The position numbers and the translations under genes are program-made. Positions 18,901 to 25,184 of a DNA stretch of 64,000 nt are shown here, piece by piece; the first letter of the stretch is position 1; every line of letters starts with the position of its first letter. Origin of the DNA: Roseburia hominis (lineage in GTDB: Bacteria; Bacillota; Clostridia; Lachnospirales; Lachnospiraceae); contig JAETOE010000016.1 of the NCBI GenBank assembly GCA_021771815.1, positions 1-64,000 of the forward strand, given 5' to 3'. The notes under the pieces were generated by a model. The model ran no database searches. It saw nothing but the letters and a program-made list of their open reading frames with translations, and was not told the DNA's origin.

Positions 18901-19112
18901 TCGGAACGGATGAGAAGAGCGATATGGCAAAATACTGCCGCATCCGGGTCGGGGCAAGTGACGCGGATACCGCCTTTTCTGTCAGTATGACACTGGCATT
19001 AAAGCTTGCAGAGGCAGGAATCCCCACAGATTATCGATTTGTGTGGGAGCAGCCCCACTGTGAAGCCGATTATGTGGGCGAAGTGATTGATTGGATAGAA
19101 AGTATTGTATAA
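15231..19112 (+). CDS. Three-esterase fusion ORF: truncated esterase + lipoprotein esterase + tannase
   Basis: An uninterrupted 1293-codon frame made of three alpha/beta-hydrolases. Part 1 (residues 1-240) has the oxyanion HGGGF (His83) and nucleophile GGSAGG (Ser157) but breaks off before the catalytic Asp/His. Part 2 (261-715) begins with a lipoprotein signal (lipobox LTAC, Cys280) and has HGGAF (His460), GESAGA (Ser535), GDAD (Asp648/650) and AAHEDA (His684). Part 3 (720-1293) is a subtype B tannase: GWSAGG (Ser888), YCPIVDLEHADLAYEW, RIRVGASDADTAFS and a C-terminal EQPHCEADY (His1276). Parts 2 and 3 each have their own ribosome site and in-frame start (16011, 17388). The frame therefore looks like three genes joined by loss of stops, and the real products may be separate proteins. 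Tannase hydrolyses galloyl esters to gallate, the substrate of LpdC. A sequencing or assembly error at the first junction is possible. Confidence 0.8.
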   Translation: MEKQILSDYSKLEGSLQFGEETKSGKKPMGGPPVDFKAPMADISWVKRKYLDVAYAHESPNQRMDIYLPEEGEGPFPVLFHIHGGGFAIGDKRDDHMDTYLKFLKKGIAVGSIEYRLSREAIFPAAVLDCREAIRFAREHAEEYQLDAKHIGVIGGSAGGNLSAILGMNIPNGAFPGEENRKFEGDCHVNVAVDQFGPISFKVMDEQARTNKVSFADHDEPTSAESSYLGGALPELSKRIWSCSGNLSVNICNVMKRGKKMKRICAVLTAGLLCLGLTACGADGQAEVQTGAVEETGASETAEGTYAYEEKESFGEDSFSIPWTLTLNGDGTYSLHTEGPMGEDTYTGTYTMAGSNVTTSAPKEADVNIMAGWFNEDYSCEWIINEEDHTCAPAKAGTQEGESGVPEGVPGGMPGMSTEPFVYDGEYYTDVQYAQISASDVMDIYLPDTDEATPVVVMIHGGAFRMGDKQMDAVTKCFGVLLDHNYAVATINYRLSDEATYPAAVADAKAAVRYLKANADQYGIDAENIYIRGESAGAYLANMVAVTSDVEELNGDVEDNLEQSSSVKALISFFAPIDWYNMDKDFAELGVTEAQRPMGITSQENSAESAFLGQNVAEDEAKTAATNPINYVEGMSQSQFYAFIEHGDADTNVPYVQSERLYDALSTKYGTEYVTLTILPQAAHEDAAFYTDENLAQIIEFLDAVPRYAKQDREKEESPVFDEIQITNKTMELLDCKDAWTFDETNCCWCLEDILYTQKATTPKFQRLSIFVPKPYMRAGGEIDPEGEMNGYTARTVPVIFENNSAGYMQMPHTWLEGPRCYAHQYLKQGYVYVTCGNRGHESRDAEGKLCGKAPVNLVDLKTGIRFIRHNRAWIPGDMDKIISVGWSAGGAMSALLAVTGNNENFIPYLEENGAFMEESDAVYASQIYCPIVDLEHADLAYEWLFFADRENEASPAGPAGTMTAFEEALSGKLKEAYVEYFNSLKLVNPDNGEILLLSSDGRSGSGYDYLMKKLNEAAGIYFAKLEKGELPQQYSPEDYLRGNYTYKIPAPMGGPKEEDKADLMQGHAGPGVALQKTPMTGAEKQPTPPSLGDMVSRPPKGVPYQPPTPPMMEVKGKDKSEWLSWDGERAVVKDLDSYVLNHRRRMKPCTSFDILRNESGENKVFGTREHPNMHFNTYIAKAILELKEQFPEEYEKYYGEYAAVRGDAELARRIYMINPLNYIGTDEKSDMAKYCRIRVGASDADTAFSVSMTLALKLAEAGIPTDYRFVWEQPHCEADYVGEVIDWIESIV
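16011..17387 (+). other. Internal gene unit: lipoprotein alpha/beta-hydrolase (esterase 2)
   Basis: The ATG at 16011 follows GCGGGGGAAAAAG and starts MKRICAVLTAGLLCLGLTAC, a complete lipoprotein signal peptide with cysteine at position 20. About 150 residues of linker and a small lipocalin-like beta segment precede the hydrolase core with a complete Ser/Asp/His triad. As an independent translation product it would be membrane-anchored outside the cell, where it could deacylate galloyl or acetyl esters. In the long frame the signal would be buried in mid-protein. No stop separates it from the tannase part. Confidence 0.65.
17388..19112 (+). other. Internal gene unit: subtype B tannase
   Basis: The in-frame GTG at 17388 sits 7 bases after AAAAGGAGGA, a near-ideal ribosome site, and would give a 574-residue protein (MFDEIQITNKTMELLDC...). 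Length and motifs fit subtype B tannases such as L. plantarum TanB (about 470 residues) plus a proline-rich insertion near residues 1080-1110 of the long frame. Segments recalled from TanB include GDMDKIISVGWSAGG, the AYEW motif after EHAD, INPLNYI and the WRIRHGAADRDTSF counterpart. It would be cytoplasmic if made separately. Confidence in the tannase call is higher than in separate translation. Confidence 0.75.
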
Positions 19113-19130
19113 CCAAGGCGAGGGGAGAGT

Positions 19131-19505
19131 ATGGCAATGGGACAGATTAGAAGACGGCTGTCATTTGCAGAGCTTGTGATACAGGCATATCGGATAGGAA
19201 AAGAATACTGTATTCATGTAAGCGGCGGAGATTGCCCGCATATCGGGTGTGCGGTTCTTGCCATGCCCCGCGCCTCCCTGAGAGATTCAGAAAAAGTCAG
19301 TGCAACCTCTTGTGTGCTGAATGTGGCGGGGCATCAGGACGAGTATATCTGCCGTCCGCTTGCGGAGGCGGTTGCCAAGAAGGAGAACGCGGTTACGGTA
19401 TGCACGGGAGGGTTTCACACGGATGGTATCACGAATGAGCAGATACAGGAGCTTATGGACTGTATCAGACAGATCACAGAGGAGGAAATAGAATGCCTGA
19501 TTTAA
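19131..19505 (+). CDS. lpdD: Prenylated-flavin chaperone LpdD-like protein
   Basis: A 124-residue protein with the segments HVSGGDCPHIGCAVLA, MPRASL, SATSCVLNVAGHQDEY and VTVCTGGFHTDGIT. This pattern matches the LpdD-like family, encoded with UbiD-type gallate decarboxylases and reported to assist prenylated-flavin incorporation or decarboxylase activity. It lies 18 bases after the tannase and its stop overlaps the GH3 start by 13 bases. It is therefore in the transporter operon rather than beside lpdC and lpdB, which ties the two operons together functionally. The start ATG has GAGGGGAGAG before it; a second ATG at 19137 is possible. Confidence 0.75.
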   Translation: MAMGQIRRRLSFAELVIQAYRIGKEYCIHVSGGDCPHIGCAVLAMPRASLRDSEKVSATSCVLNVAGHQDEYICRPLAEAVAKKENAVTVCTGGFHTDGITNEQIQELMDCIRQITEEEIECLI

Positions 19506-21178
19506 AACAAAGTCCTTTTTATCTTAATGAGGCGCAGGAAAAATGGGTGATGGAGCGGAAGCAGGAGCTGACTTTAGAACAGAAGGTGGGGCAGCTCTTT
19601 TGCGTCATGGGCGGCGATTATGAGCCGGCGGAGCTGACGGACATGGTGCGTGAGGGAAAAATCGGAGGCGTGCTGTTTCGCCCGGATACAGCCGAACAGA
19701 TTCAAAGAAAATATCGGATATTGGATGAAGCTGCAAAAGTACCATTGCTGAAAGCAGCCAACCTCGAGGAAGGCGGGGCAGGTGCGATCAGCGATGGTAC
19801 TTTATTCGGATGGCCGATGTTTGTAAGCGCGGCGAATGATGACGGGATGGTTGAGAAGTTTGCGAAGGTATGCGCCGTCGAGGGGCAGAGCGTAGGCATT
19901 AACTGGAGCTTTTCCCCGGTGTGCGATCTGGATTTCAATTACCGCAATCCGATTACGAATGTGAGAAGCTATGGAAGTGATAAGGAGCGGGTAAAGCGGA
20001 ACACAGAACTCTATGTCAGGACCATGCAGAGCTGCGGGATGGCAGCCTGTGCGAAGCATTTTCCGGGGGATGGGGTGGATTTTAGGGATCAGCATCTGCA
20101 TCCTACATACAACAGCCTGCCGGCGGAGGAGTGGTATGCCTCTTACGGAGCGATTTATAAAAATTTGATTCAAAACGGTCTGATGAGCATTATGGCGGGG
20201 CATATTGTGCAGCCGAACGTCGCGCGGGATATCAACCCCGGTCTTAGCTTTGCGGATTGTCTTCCGGCATCGCAGAGCAGGGAACTTCTGACCGGAGTGC
20301 TGCGGGAAAAGTACGGATTTAACGGCGTGATCACCACTGATGCTACGATCATGGGCGGCTATTGTATGGCGATGGAGAGACGATATGCGCTTCCCCGCTC
20401 GATTATGGCGGGATGCGACATGCTTGTATTTAATACGAATTTTGCGGAGGACTACGCCTATCTGCTCGACGGAGTCAGGGAAGGACTTCTGACAGAGGAG
20501 CGTCTGGATGAGGCGGTGGAGCGGATTCTTGCGCTAAAGGCATGTGTATGCAAAATCCGCGGCATGACAGAGGAATGGGAGTGCCCGGACGATAGAGACG
20601 AAGAACGGGCAGCAGAAGAGACGGAGGCAGCCCGCTGGCACCGGGAATGTGCGGATAAAGCGATAACATTGATGAAAAATGTCAATCCAGAGGTTCTTCC
20701 GGTGACAAAAGAAAAGTATGACAGCATCCGTTTGATCTCCCTTGGAAAAGACCGGATAGCGGAGGGCAGCATCACAGAAATTGCGCAGGAGCTTTTGCAA
20801 AAAAGGGGATTTGAGACGGAGCGATACGAACCATATGCGGACGATCTGCACGGCTGCAGGGATCTTTCCAAAAGAAGGCTGACGCTGTATCTTGCCAATT
20901 ATGAGCAGGCAAGCAACCAGACGGAGGTGCGTATACACTGGTGCGAAAAGCATGCGCTGGATTCTCCGCGTTTTCTCAACGAGGAGGACTGCATTTTTGT
21001 ATCGTTTGCCAACCCGTATCATCTGCAGGATGTGCCGAGAATCAAGACCTATATCAACGCCTACACTGCGACGCGGGGAACCATCGAGGCCGTCGTTGAA
21101 AAGATGCTCGGGGAAAGCGAATTTAAGGGCATAAGCCCGGTCGATGCATTCTGCGGACTTCCCGATGCGAGGTTGTAA
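19493..21178 (+). CDS. Glycoside hydrolase family 3 enzyme (NagZ-type)
   Basis: A 561-residue GH3 protein without signal peptide. Family features are the early LTLEQKVGQLFCVMGGD, KHFPGDG followed by RDQH (Asp199/His201, the Asp-His acid/base dyad of NagZ-type GH3) and the nucleophile region ITTDATIMGG with Asp283. It starts inside the end of lpdD behind GAGGAGGAAATAG. The C-terminal third (from about residue 390) resembles the GH3 C domain of longer members. The neighbouring beta-phosphoglucomutase suggests that it releases glucose or beta-glucose 1-phosphate, perhaps from phenolic or galloyl glucosides. Activity against N-acetylglucosamine is the alternative. Confidence 0.8.
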   Translation: MPDLKQSPFYLNEAQEKWVMERKQELTLEQKVGQLFCVMGGDYEPAELTDMVREGKIGGVLFRPDTAEQIQRKYRILDEAAKVPLLKAANLEEGGAGAISDGTLFGWPMFVSAANDDGMVEKFAKVCAVEGQSVGINWSFSPVCDLDFNYRNPITNVRSYGSDKERVKRNTELYVRTMQSCGMAACAKHFPGDGVDFRDQHLHPTYNSLPAEEWYASYGAIYKNLIQNGLMSIMAGHIVQPNVARDINPGLSFADCLPASQSRELLTGVLREKYGFNGVITTDATIMGGYCMAMERRYALPRSIMAGCDMLVFNTNFAEDYAYLLDGVREGLLTEERLDEAVERILALKACVCKIRGMTEEWECPDDRDEERAAEETEAARWHRECADKAITLMKNVNPEVLPVTKEKYDSIRLISLGKDRIAEGSITEIAQELLQKRGFETERYEPYADDLHGCRDLSKRRLTLYLANYEQASNQTEVRIHWCEKHALDSPRFLNEEDCIFVSFANPYHLQDVPRIKTYINAYTATRGTIEAVVEKMLGESEFKGISPVDAFCGLPDARL

Positions 21179-21216
21179 ACAGCATCAGGCACACAAAAGA
21201 GAGGAGGCAGTAAGAA

Positions 21217-21858
21217 ATGAAATATAAAGGCATTATTTTCGATCTGGACGGGGTGATTTGCTTTACGGATCAATTTCATTATCAGGCATGGAAAAAGATG
21301 GCGGATGAGACCGGCATATATTTTGATGAAGTAATCAACAACCGTCTCCGAGGAGTCAGTCGGATGGAAAGCCTCAATATTATTTTAGAGCGTGCAAAGC
21401 GCGTCTATTCCGACGATGAGAAGGAGGCGCTTGCGGAAAAGAAAAACCGGCTCTATGTAGAATTCCTGCAGAAGATGAGCCCTGCGGATTTGAAAATGGA
21501 AGTGAAGGAAACCTTAGAGGCGCTGCGTAGAGTGGGCTATAAGCTTGCGATCGGTTCCTCCAGCAAAAATGCAAAATTGATCTTGGAAAGACTGGGGCTG
21601 GACGATTTTTTTGACGCAGTCAGCGACGGAACCAATATCACTCGCTCCAAGCCTGACCCGGAGGTTTTCTTAATAGCGGCGGAGTATTTAAAGCTTGCCC
21701 CGAAGGAGTGTCTTGTTGTGGAGGATGCATTGGCGGGAATTGACGCAGCCGTTTCGGGAGGCTTTGACAGCGCGGGAATAGGCGAAGCGGCATCACATGA
21801 AAAGGTGACATACCCGATTGCACGCTTTTCACAGCTTTTGGAAATCGAGGAAGGTTAG
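21217..21858 (+). CDS. pgmB: Beta-phosphoglucomutase (HAD family)
   Basis: A 213-residue HAD phosphatase-fold enzyme with the bPGM pattern: nucleophile motif IIFDLDGVI, cap residues INNRLRGVSRMESL, motif II GSSSKNA, Lys in SKPDPEVF and motif IV VVEDALAGIDAA. It interconverts beta-glucose 1-phosphate and glucose 6-phosphate. Such genes normally sit with an enzyme that makes beta-glucose 1-phosphate by phosphorolysis, and here the only candidate partner is the GH3 gene. GAGGAGG precedes the ATG. It is the last gene of the tannin operon. Confidence 0.88.
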   Translation: MKYKGIIFDLDGVICFTDQFHYQAWKKMADETGIYFDEVINNRLRGVSRMESLNIILERAKRVYSDDEKEALAEKKNRLYVEFLQKMSPADLKMEVKETLEALRRVGYKLAIGSSSKNAKLILERLGLDDFFDAVSDGTNITRSKPDPEVFLIAAEYLKLAPKECLVVEDALAGIDAAVSGGFDSAGIGEAASHEKVTYPIARFSQLLEIEEG

Positions 21859-21870
21859 AGGGGAAGTTTC

Positions 21871-21998
21871 ATGAGAAGGAGTATCGGGGTTAAAGTATTT
21901 ACTATGCTTTTTGTTATGGGTGCGACATTTTTATTGCGATGGTATCCAATATAAATGCATTGGCGGTAGTGCGGGATAATGGGAAGATAGTCCGATAG
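21871..21998 (+). pseudogene. Remnant of a membrane signal transducer N-terminus
   Basis: ATG at 21871 begins MRRSIGVKVFTMLFVMGATF, a cytoplasmic cap and first membrane helix of the type found in chemoreceptors or GGDEF sensors. The frame stops at 21954, but the sensible continuation AMVSNINALAVVRDNGKIV is in another frame (21936-21998) and then also stops. A frameshift and truncation have left only about 40 codons. Identification as chemoreceptor-like is tentative. Confidence 0.5.
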
Positions 21999-22039
21999 AG
22001 GGAACGGTGTAGAGATTTTAATTTTTTACATAACAGCTA

Positions 22040-22070
22040 TTGACTTAGAGTCAACTCCAGGTTGTACAAT
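22040..22070 (+). promoter_or_regulatory. MerR-family type promoter with 19-base spacer
   Basis: TTGACT (22040-22045) and TACAAT (22065-22070) are separated by 19 bases that contain the interrupted palindrome GAGTCAACTC. Over-long spacers with a central dyad are the hallmark of MerR-type activation. It lies 49 bases before the alcohol dehydrogenase start. No merR gene is present in the window, so the regulator must be elsewhere or lost. Confidence 0.75.
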
Positions 22071-22119
22071 CGATATAGCCATTGGGACTGGTGAGACAAA
22101 TAATAAGGAGGACGATTGT

Positions 22120-23283
22120 ATGCAAAATTTTGATTATCAGACACCTACCAGACTGATTTTTGGCAAGGGCGTGATTTCCGGTCTGCCGGAGGTGATGAAA
22201 CCGTTCGGAAGAAAGATTCTGATGACTTACGGAGGCGGGAGCATTAAGAAGCTGGGGCTTTATGACAAAGTAAAGGAATTGCTTTCGGATTATGAAATTT
22301 ATGAGCTGCCGGACATCCAGCCGAATCCAAAGTACGACCCCAGTGTTTTAGATGGCGTCCGCATTTGCAAGGAGAAGCAGATCGACGTAATTCTTTCCGT
22401 AGGCGGGGGCAGCGTGCTGGATTGTTCCAAGGCAATCGCCGCCGGGGCGAAGTATGAAAGTGACCCGTGGGATCTGATTTCCTATAAAGTCAAGGCAAAA
22501 GCCGCGCTTCCCATTGTGGACATTCTGACGCTGGCGGCCACTGGCAGCGAGTATGACTGCGGAGGAGTGATCTCCCGCACCGAGACGAACGATAAAATCG
22601 GCTATGTGGATCCGCTGTTGTTCCCTGTCTGCTCCATCCTTGACCCGGTCTATACTTTTACAGTATCGAAGAAGCAGACGGCTGCGGGCTGTGCGGACGC
22701 TATGAACCATATTATGGAGCAGTATTTCACGGAAGATACCACACTGCTGAATGACGGTTTCTGCGAGGCAGGGCTGAAAAGCCTGATGGTCAATGCGAAA
22801 AAGTGTCTGGAAAATCCGGAGGATTATACTGCGAGGGCGGAAATGATGCAGGTCTGCACCTATGGCTGCAATGGAATCTATGCGCTTGGGAACAGCGCTT
22901 CCGGCTGGCCGTGCCACGGTATGGAACACGCGCTGAGCGCTTATTACGACATTACCCACGGCGAGGGGCTTGCGATCATTACGCCCAGATGGATGAAGCA
23001 TATTTTAAACGACAGGACCGTGGGACGGTTTGTGAAGTACGGCGTGAATGTGTTCGGGATCGACAGCAGCCTTGAACGGTACGAAATCGCAGAGAAAGCA
23101 ATCGAGGAAACCTACCGTTTCTTCGAGTCTATCGGAATCCCGATGCATTTAAAGGACGTGGGAATCGATGAGAGCAGGCTTTCCGAGATGGCGCATCATG
23201 TCGCTGTGAACGAGGGACTGGAGAACGCCTATGCGCCGCTTTTGGAGCAGGATATTCTGGATATTTTCAAGGCGTCCCTGTAA
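22120..23283 (+). CDS. Iron-containing alcohol dehydrogenase (butanol dehydrogenase-like)
   Basis: A 387-residue group III alcohol dehydrogenase. It has the NAD(P)-binding SVGGGSVLDCSKAIA, the metal ligand segments ADAMNHIMEQY (Asp and His) and HGMEHALSAYYDITHGEGLA (two His). This is the BdhA/YqhD branch, which reduces aldehydes, often NADPH-linked. TAAGGAGGACGATTGT precedes the ATG. The MerR-type promoter upstream and the aldo/keto reductase remnant immediately downstream suggest an aldehyde or electrophile detoxification unit that has partly decayed. Confidence 0.9.
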   Translation: MQNFDYQTPTRLIFGKGVISGLPEVMKPFGRKILMTYGGGSIKKLGLYDKVKELLSDYEIYELPDIQPNPKYDPSVLDGVRICKEKQIDVILSVGGGSVLDCSKAIAAGAKYESDPWDLISYKVKAKAALPIVDILTLAATGSEYDCGGVISRTETNDKIGYVDPLLFPVCSILDPVYTFTVSKKQTAAGCADAMNHIMEQYFTEDTTLLNDGFCEAGLKSLMVNAKKCLENPEDYTARAEMMQVCTYGCNGIYALGNSASGWPCHGMEHALSAYYDITHGEGLAIITPRWMKHILNDRTVGRFVKYGVNVFGIDSSLERYEIAEKAIEETYRFFESIGIPMHLKDVGIDESRLSEMAHHVAVNEGLENAYAPLLEQDILDIFKASL

Positions 23284-23289
23284 ACGGCT

Positions 23290-23753
23290 GTAGGGGAATT
23301 GACGGCATGCTGTCGCGCCTTGGGGCAGACTATCTGGATTTATATCAGATTCACCGCTTTGACTATGATACGCCAGCGGAAGAGACAATGGAAACATTGG
23401 ATTCTTTGGTAAAAGCAGGAAAAGTTCGGGCGCTGACAGGCGGTCATTATGATGGAACCGGTCAAGGGAGGTGCGCTTGTAAATGTCCCGAAGGAATCAG
23501 AGCGGATTTTGAAGGCGCAAAAACCGGAATTATCTGTTGCGTCAAGGGCGATCCGTTTTACGGCAACCCATGAAAATGTGATGATGGTGCTTTCCGGCAT
23601 GAGCAACATGGAACTGCTATCTATTACAATAATCTGACAGTATCACACGGCAAGGCGTCGGAATGTATCGGCTGCGGTAAATGCGAGAAACACTGCCCGC
23701 AGCATCTGCCGATCCGGGAGTATCTGAAAGATGTCGCAGGGATGTTTGAGTAA
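23290..23753 (+). pseudogene. Broken aldo/keto reductase (with 4Fe-4S tail)
   Basis: Three pieces in different frames: 23307-23435 reads RLGADYLDLYQIHRF and TMETLDSLVKAGKVRAL (central AKR barrel); 23443-23610 reads VIMMEPVKGGALVNVP and ATHENVMMVLSGMSN (barrel end); 23617-23753 reads YYNNLTVSHGKASECIGCGKC... and ends EYLKDVAGMFE at a TAA, a ferredoxin-like 4Fe-4S tail (CxxCxxCxxxCP). The N-terminal third is missing and at least two frame breaks and a large internal deletion are present. It was presumably cotranscribed with the alcohol dehydrogenase. Confidence 0.8.
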
Positions 23754-23794
23754 AATTTCCATATGTAATTTCTAGTGCAAAAGTTTGACAACCG

Positions 23795-23863
23795 GATGCT
23801 CTTGTTGAGAAAGATTCTGTCATTACAGCGCTTAAAAAGCAACTTACAGAAGCACAAAAATAA
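23795..23863 (+). pseudogene. C-terminal remnant of an Rpn-family nuclease gene
   Basis: The frame ALVEKDSVITALKKQLTEAQK ending in TAA at 23861-23863 closely matches the coiled-coil tail of the intact gene ending at 25017 (ALAEKDSVIAELKKQLAEAQK). Only about 22 codons survive next to the aldo/keto reductase remnant. The roughly 260 bases after it hold no gene. Confidence 0.65.
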
Positions 23864-23951
23864 TTTGTAAACACCTTTGCTTTTTGTGTATTCCTACAAA
23901 AATAAACGCATTTTCTTGACTCCCGAAATACTTTTGTGTTACGGTTTTCTT

Positions 23952-23974
23952 GATAATATTTCATTAATATTATC
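23952..23974. promoter_or_regulatory. Perfect AT-rich dyad upstream of the Rpn gene
   Basis: GATAATATT (23952-23960), loop TCATT, AATATTATC (23966-23974). It lies about 150 bases before the Rpn gene. There is no following T run of the usual kind, so an operator is as likely as a structured RNA. Function unknown. Confidence 0.35.
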
Positions 23975-24126
23975 CTATTCCCGGAAAGTTCTTGCTTTCT
24001 GCCTGGTCTACGATTTTCCGGCATTTCGCCGTCAACTCCTGATATCACGTTTGTATAGTTTTATACCGCTCTTCGGATATCATGTTCCTACAGTTTTATA
24101 TCACATGTTACAAAAGAAAGGAACTT

Positions 24127-25017
24127 ATGCTTATGGCAAAAACCTCAGCTACACCGTCTCAATCGGTATCTTATCTGGATGCCACCGGGCCCATCCGCTA
24201 CGGCATGACCAATGACTATATGTTTCGTTCGGTCTTGCAGAACAACAATTACGTACTGAAAGGACTCATCTGTTCCCTTCTGCACTTACAGCCTGACGAA
24301 GTCACATCCGTCGTCATCACCAATCCGATCAAGCCCGGCGACTCCGCGGATGATAAGGAATTTATTCTGGATATTGATATACTCATGAATGATAGTACCT
24401 CCATCAACCTGGAAATGCAGATGGCCTATCAGGTTGACTGGCAGGAACGCTCCTTAAGCTATCTCTGCCGTTCTTTTGACAATCTCTGCCGCGGCGCCCG
24501 CTATGGCAAGACCCGGCCCACCATCCACATCGGCTTTTTGAACTTCACACCCGACAGGAACGCGGCGCCCGAATTTTATGCCAGCTATCGACTTTTAAAT
24601 GAGAAAACCCACCAATCCTATAGTGACAAATTCATCCTCCGTGTGGTAAACTTGAAACAGATAGATTTGGCCACCGAGGAAGACCGCGCCAGCCGGATTG
24701 ACTACTGGGCCCGCCTCTTCACCGCAGCTTCATGGGAGGAGATTAAAATGATTGCACAAAATGATTCGTTTCTTTCTGCCGCATTACAATCCATGTATGA
24801 ATCGAATGCCGACGAGATCACCCGGCAGAAGTGCCGCGCCAGGGAAGAATATTGCAAGCTGGAGCGCGCCTTGGAGGAAACAACGGACGAAGTTGCAGCG
24901 TTAAACCGACAGCTTGCGGAAAGAGATTCTGTTATTGCAGAGAAGGATTCTGCTCTTGCAGAGAAGGATTCCGTCATCGCCGAACTCAAAAAGCAGCTTG
25001 CAGAAGCACAAAAATAA
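24127..25017 (+). CDS. Rpn-family nuclease / PD-(D/E)XK transposase-like protein
   Basis: A 296-residue Rpn-family protein. The PD-(D/E)XK core is seen in the early TNDYMFRSVL, then FILDIDILMNDSTSINLEMQM (catalytic Asp and the Glu-x-Gln), followed by SLSYLCRSFDNL. The tail is a coiled coil built of repeats related to RDSVIAEKDSALAEKDSVIA. Rpn proteins cleave DNA and promote RecA-independent recombination; they are highly multiplied in Lachnospiraceae. Start chosen at the ATG at 24127 behind AAAGAAAGG (24133 is an alternative); residues before it are not family-like. It lies beside Wadjet, in accessory DNA. Confidence 0.8.
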   Translation: MLMAKTSATPSQSVSYLDATGPIRYGMTNDYMFRSVLQNNNYVLKGLICSLLHLQPDEVTSVVITNPIKPGDSADDKEFILDIDILMNDSTSINLEMQMAYQVDWQERSLSYLCRSFDNLCRGARYGKTRPTIHIGFLNFTPDRNAAPEFYASYRLLNEKTHQSYSDKFILRVVNLKQIDLATEEDRASRIDYWARLFTAASWEEIKMIAQNDSFLSAALQSMYESNADEITRQKCRAREEYCKLERALEETTDEVAALNRQLAERDSVIAEKDSALAEKDSVIAELKKQLAEAQK

Positions 25018-25184
25018 TGAGCAGAAAGCCTTTGCGAGACATGCCAGTCTTCCAGGGTACATTCGTCTATTCCGCATATGATTTCCCCAGATGAACCTGC
25101 AGACCAACAGATGATTATTCTTTGAATATCTCAAGGTCGTAATATGAAGACCACAGAAAAGGATAAACATAAGAGGAATCCAAC

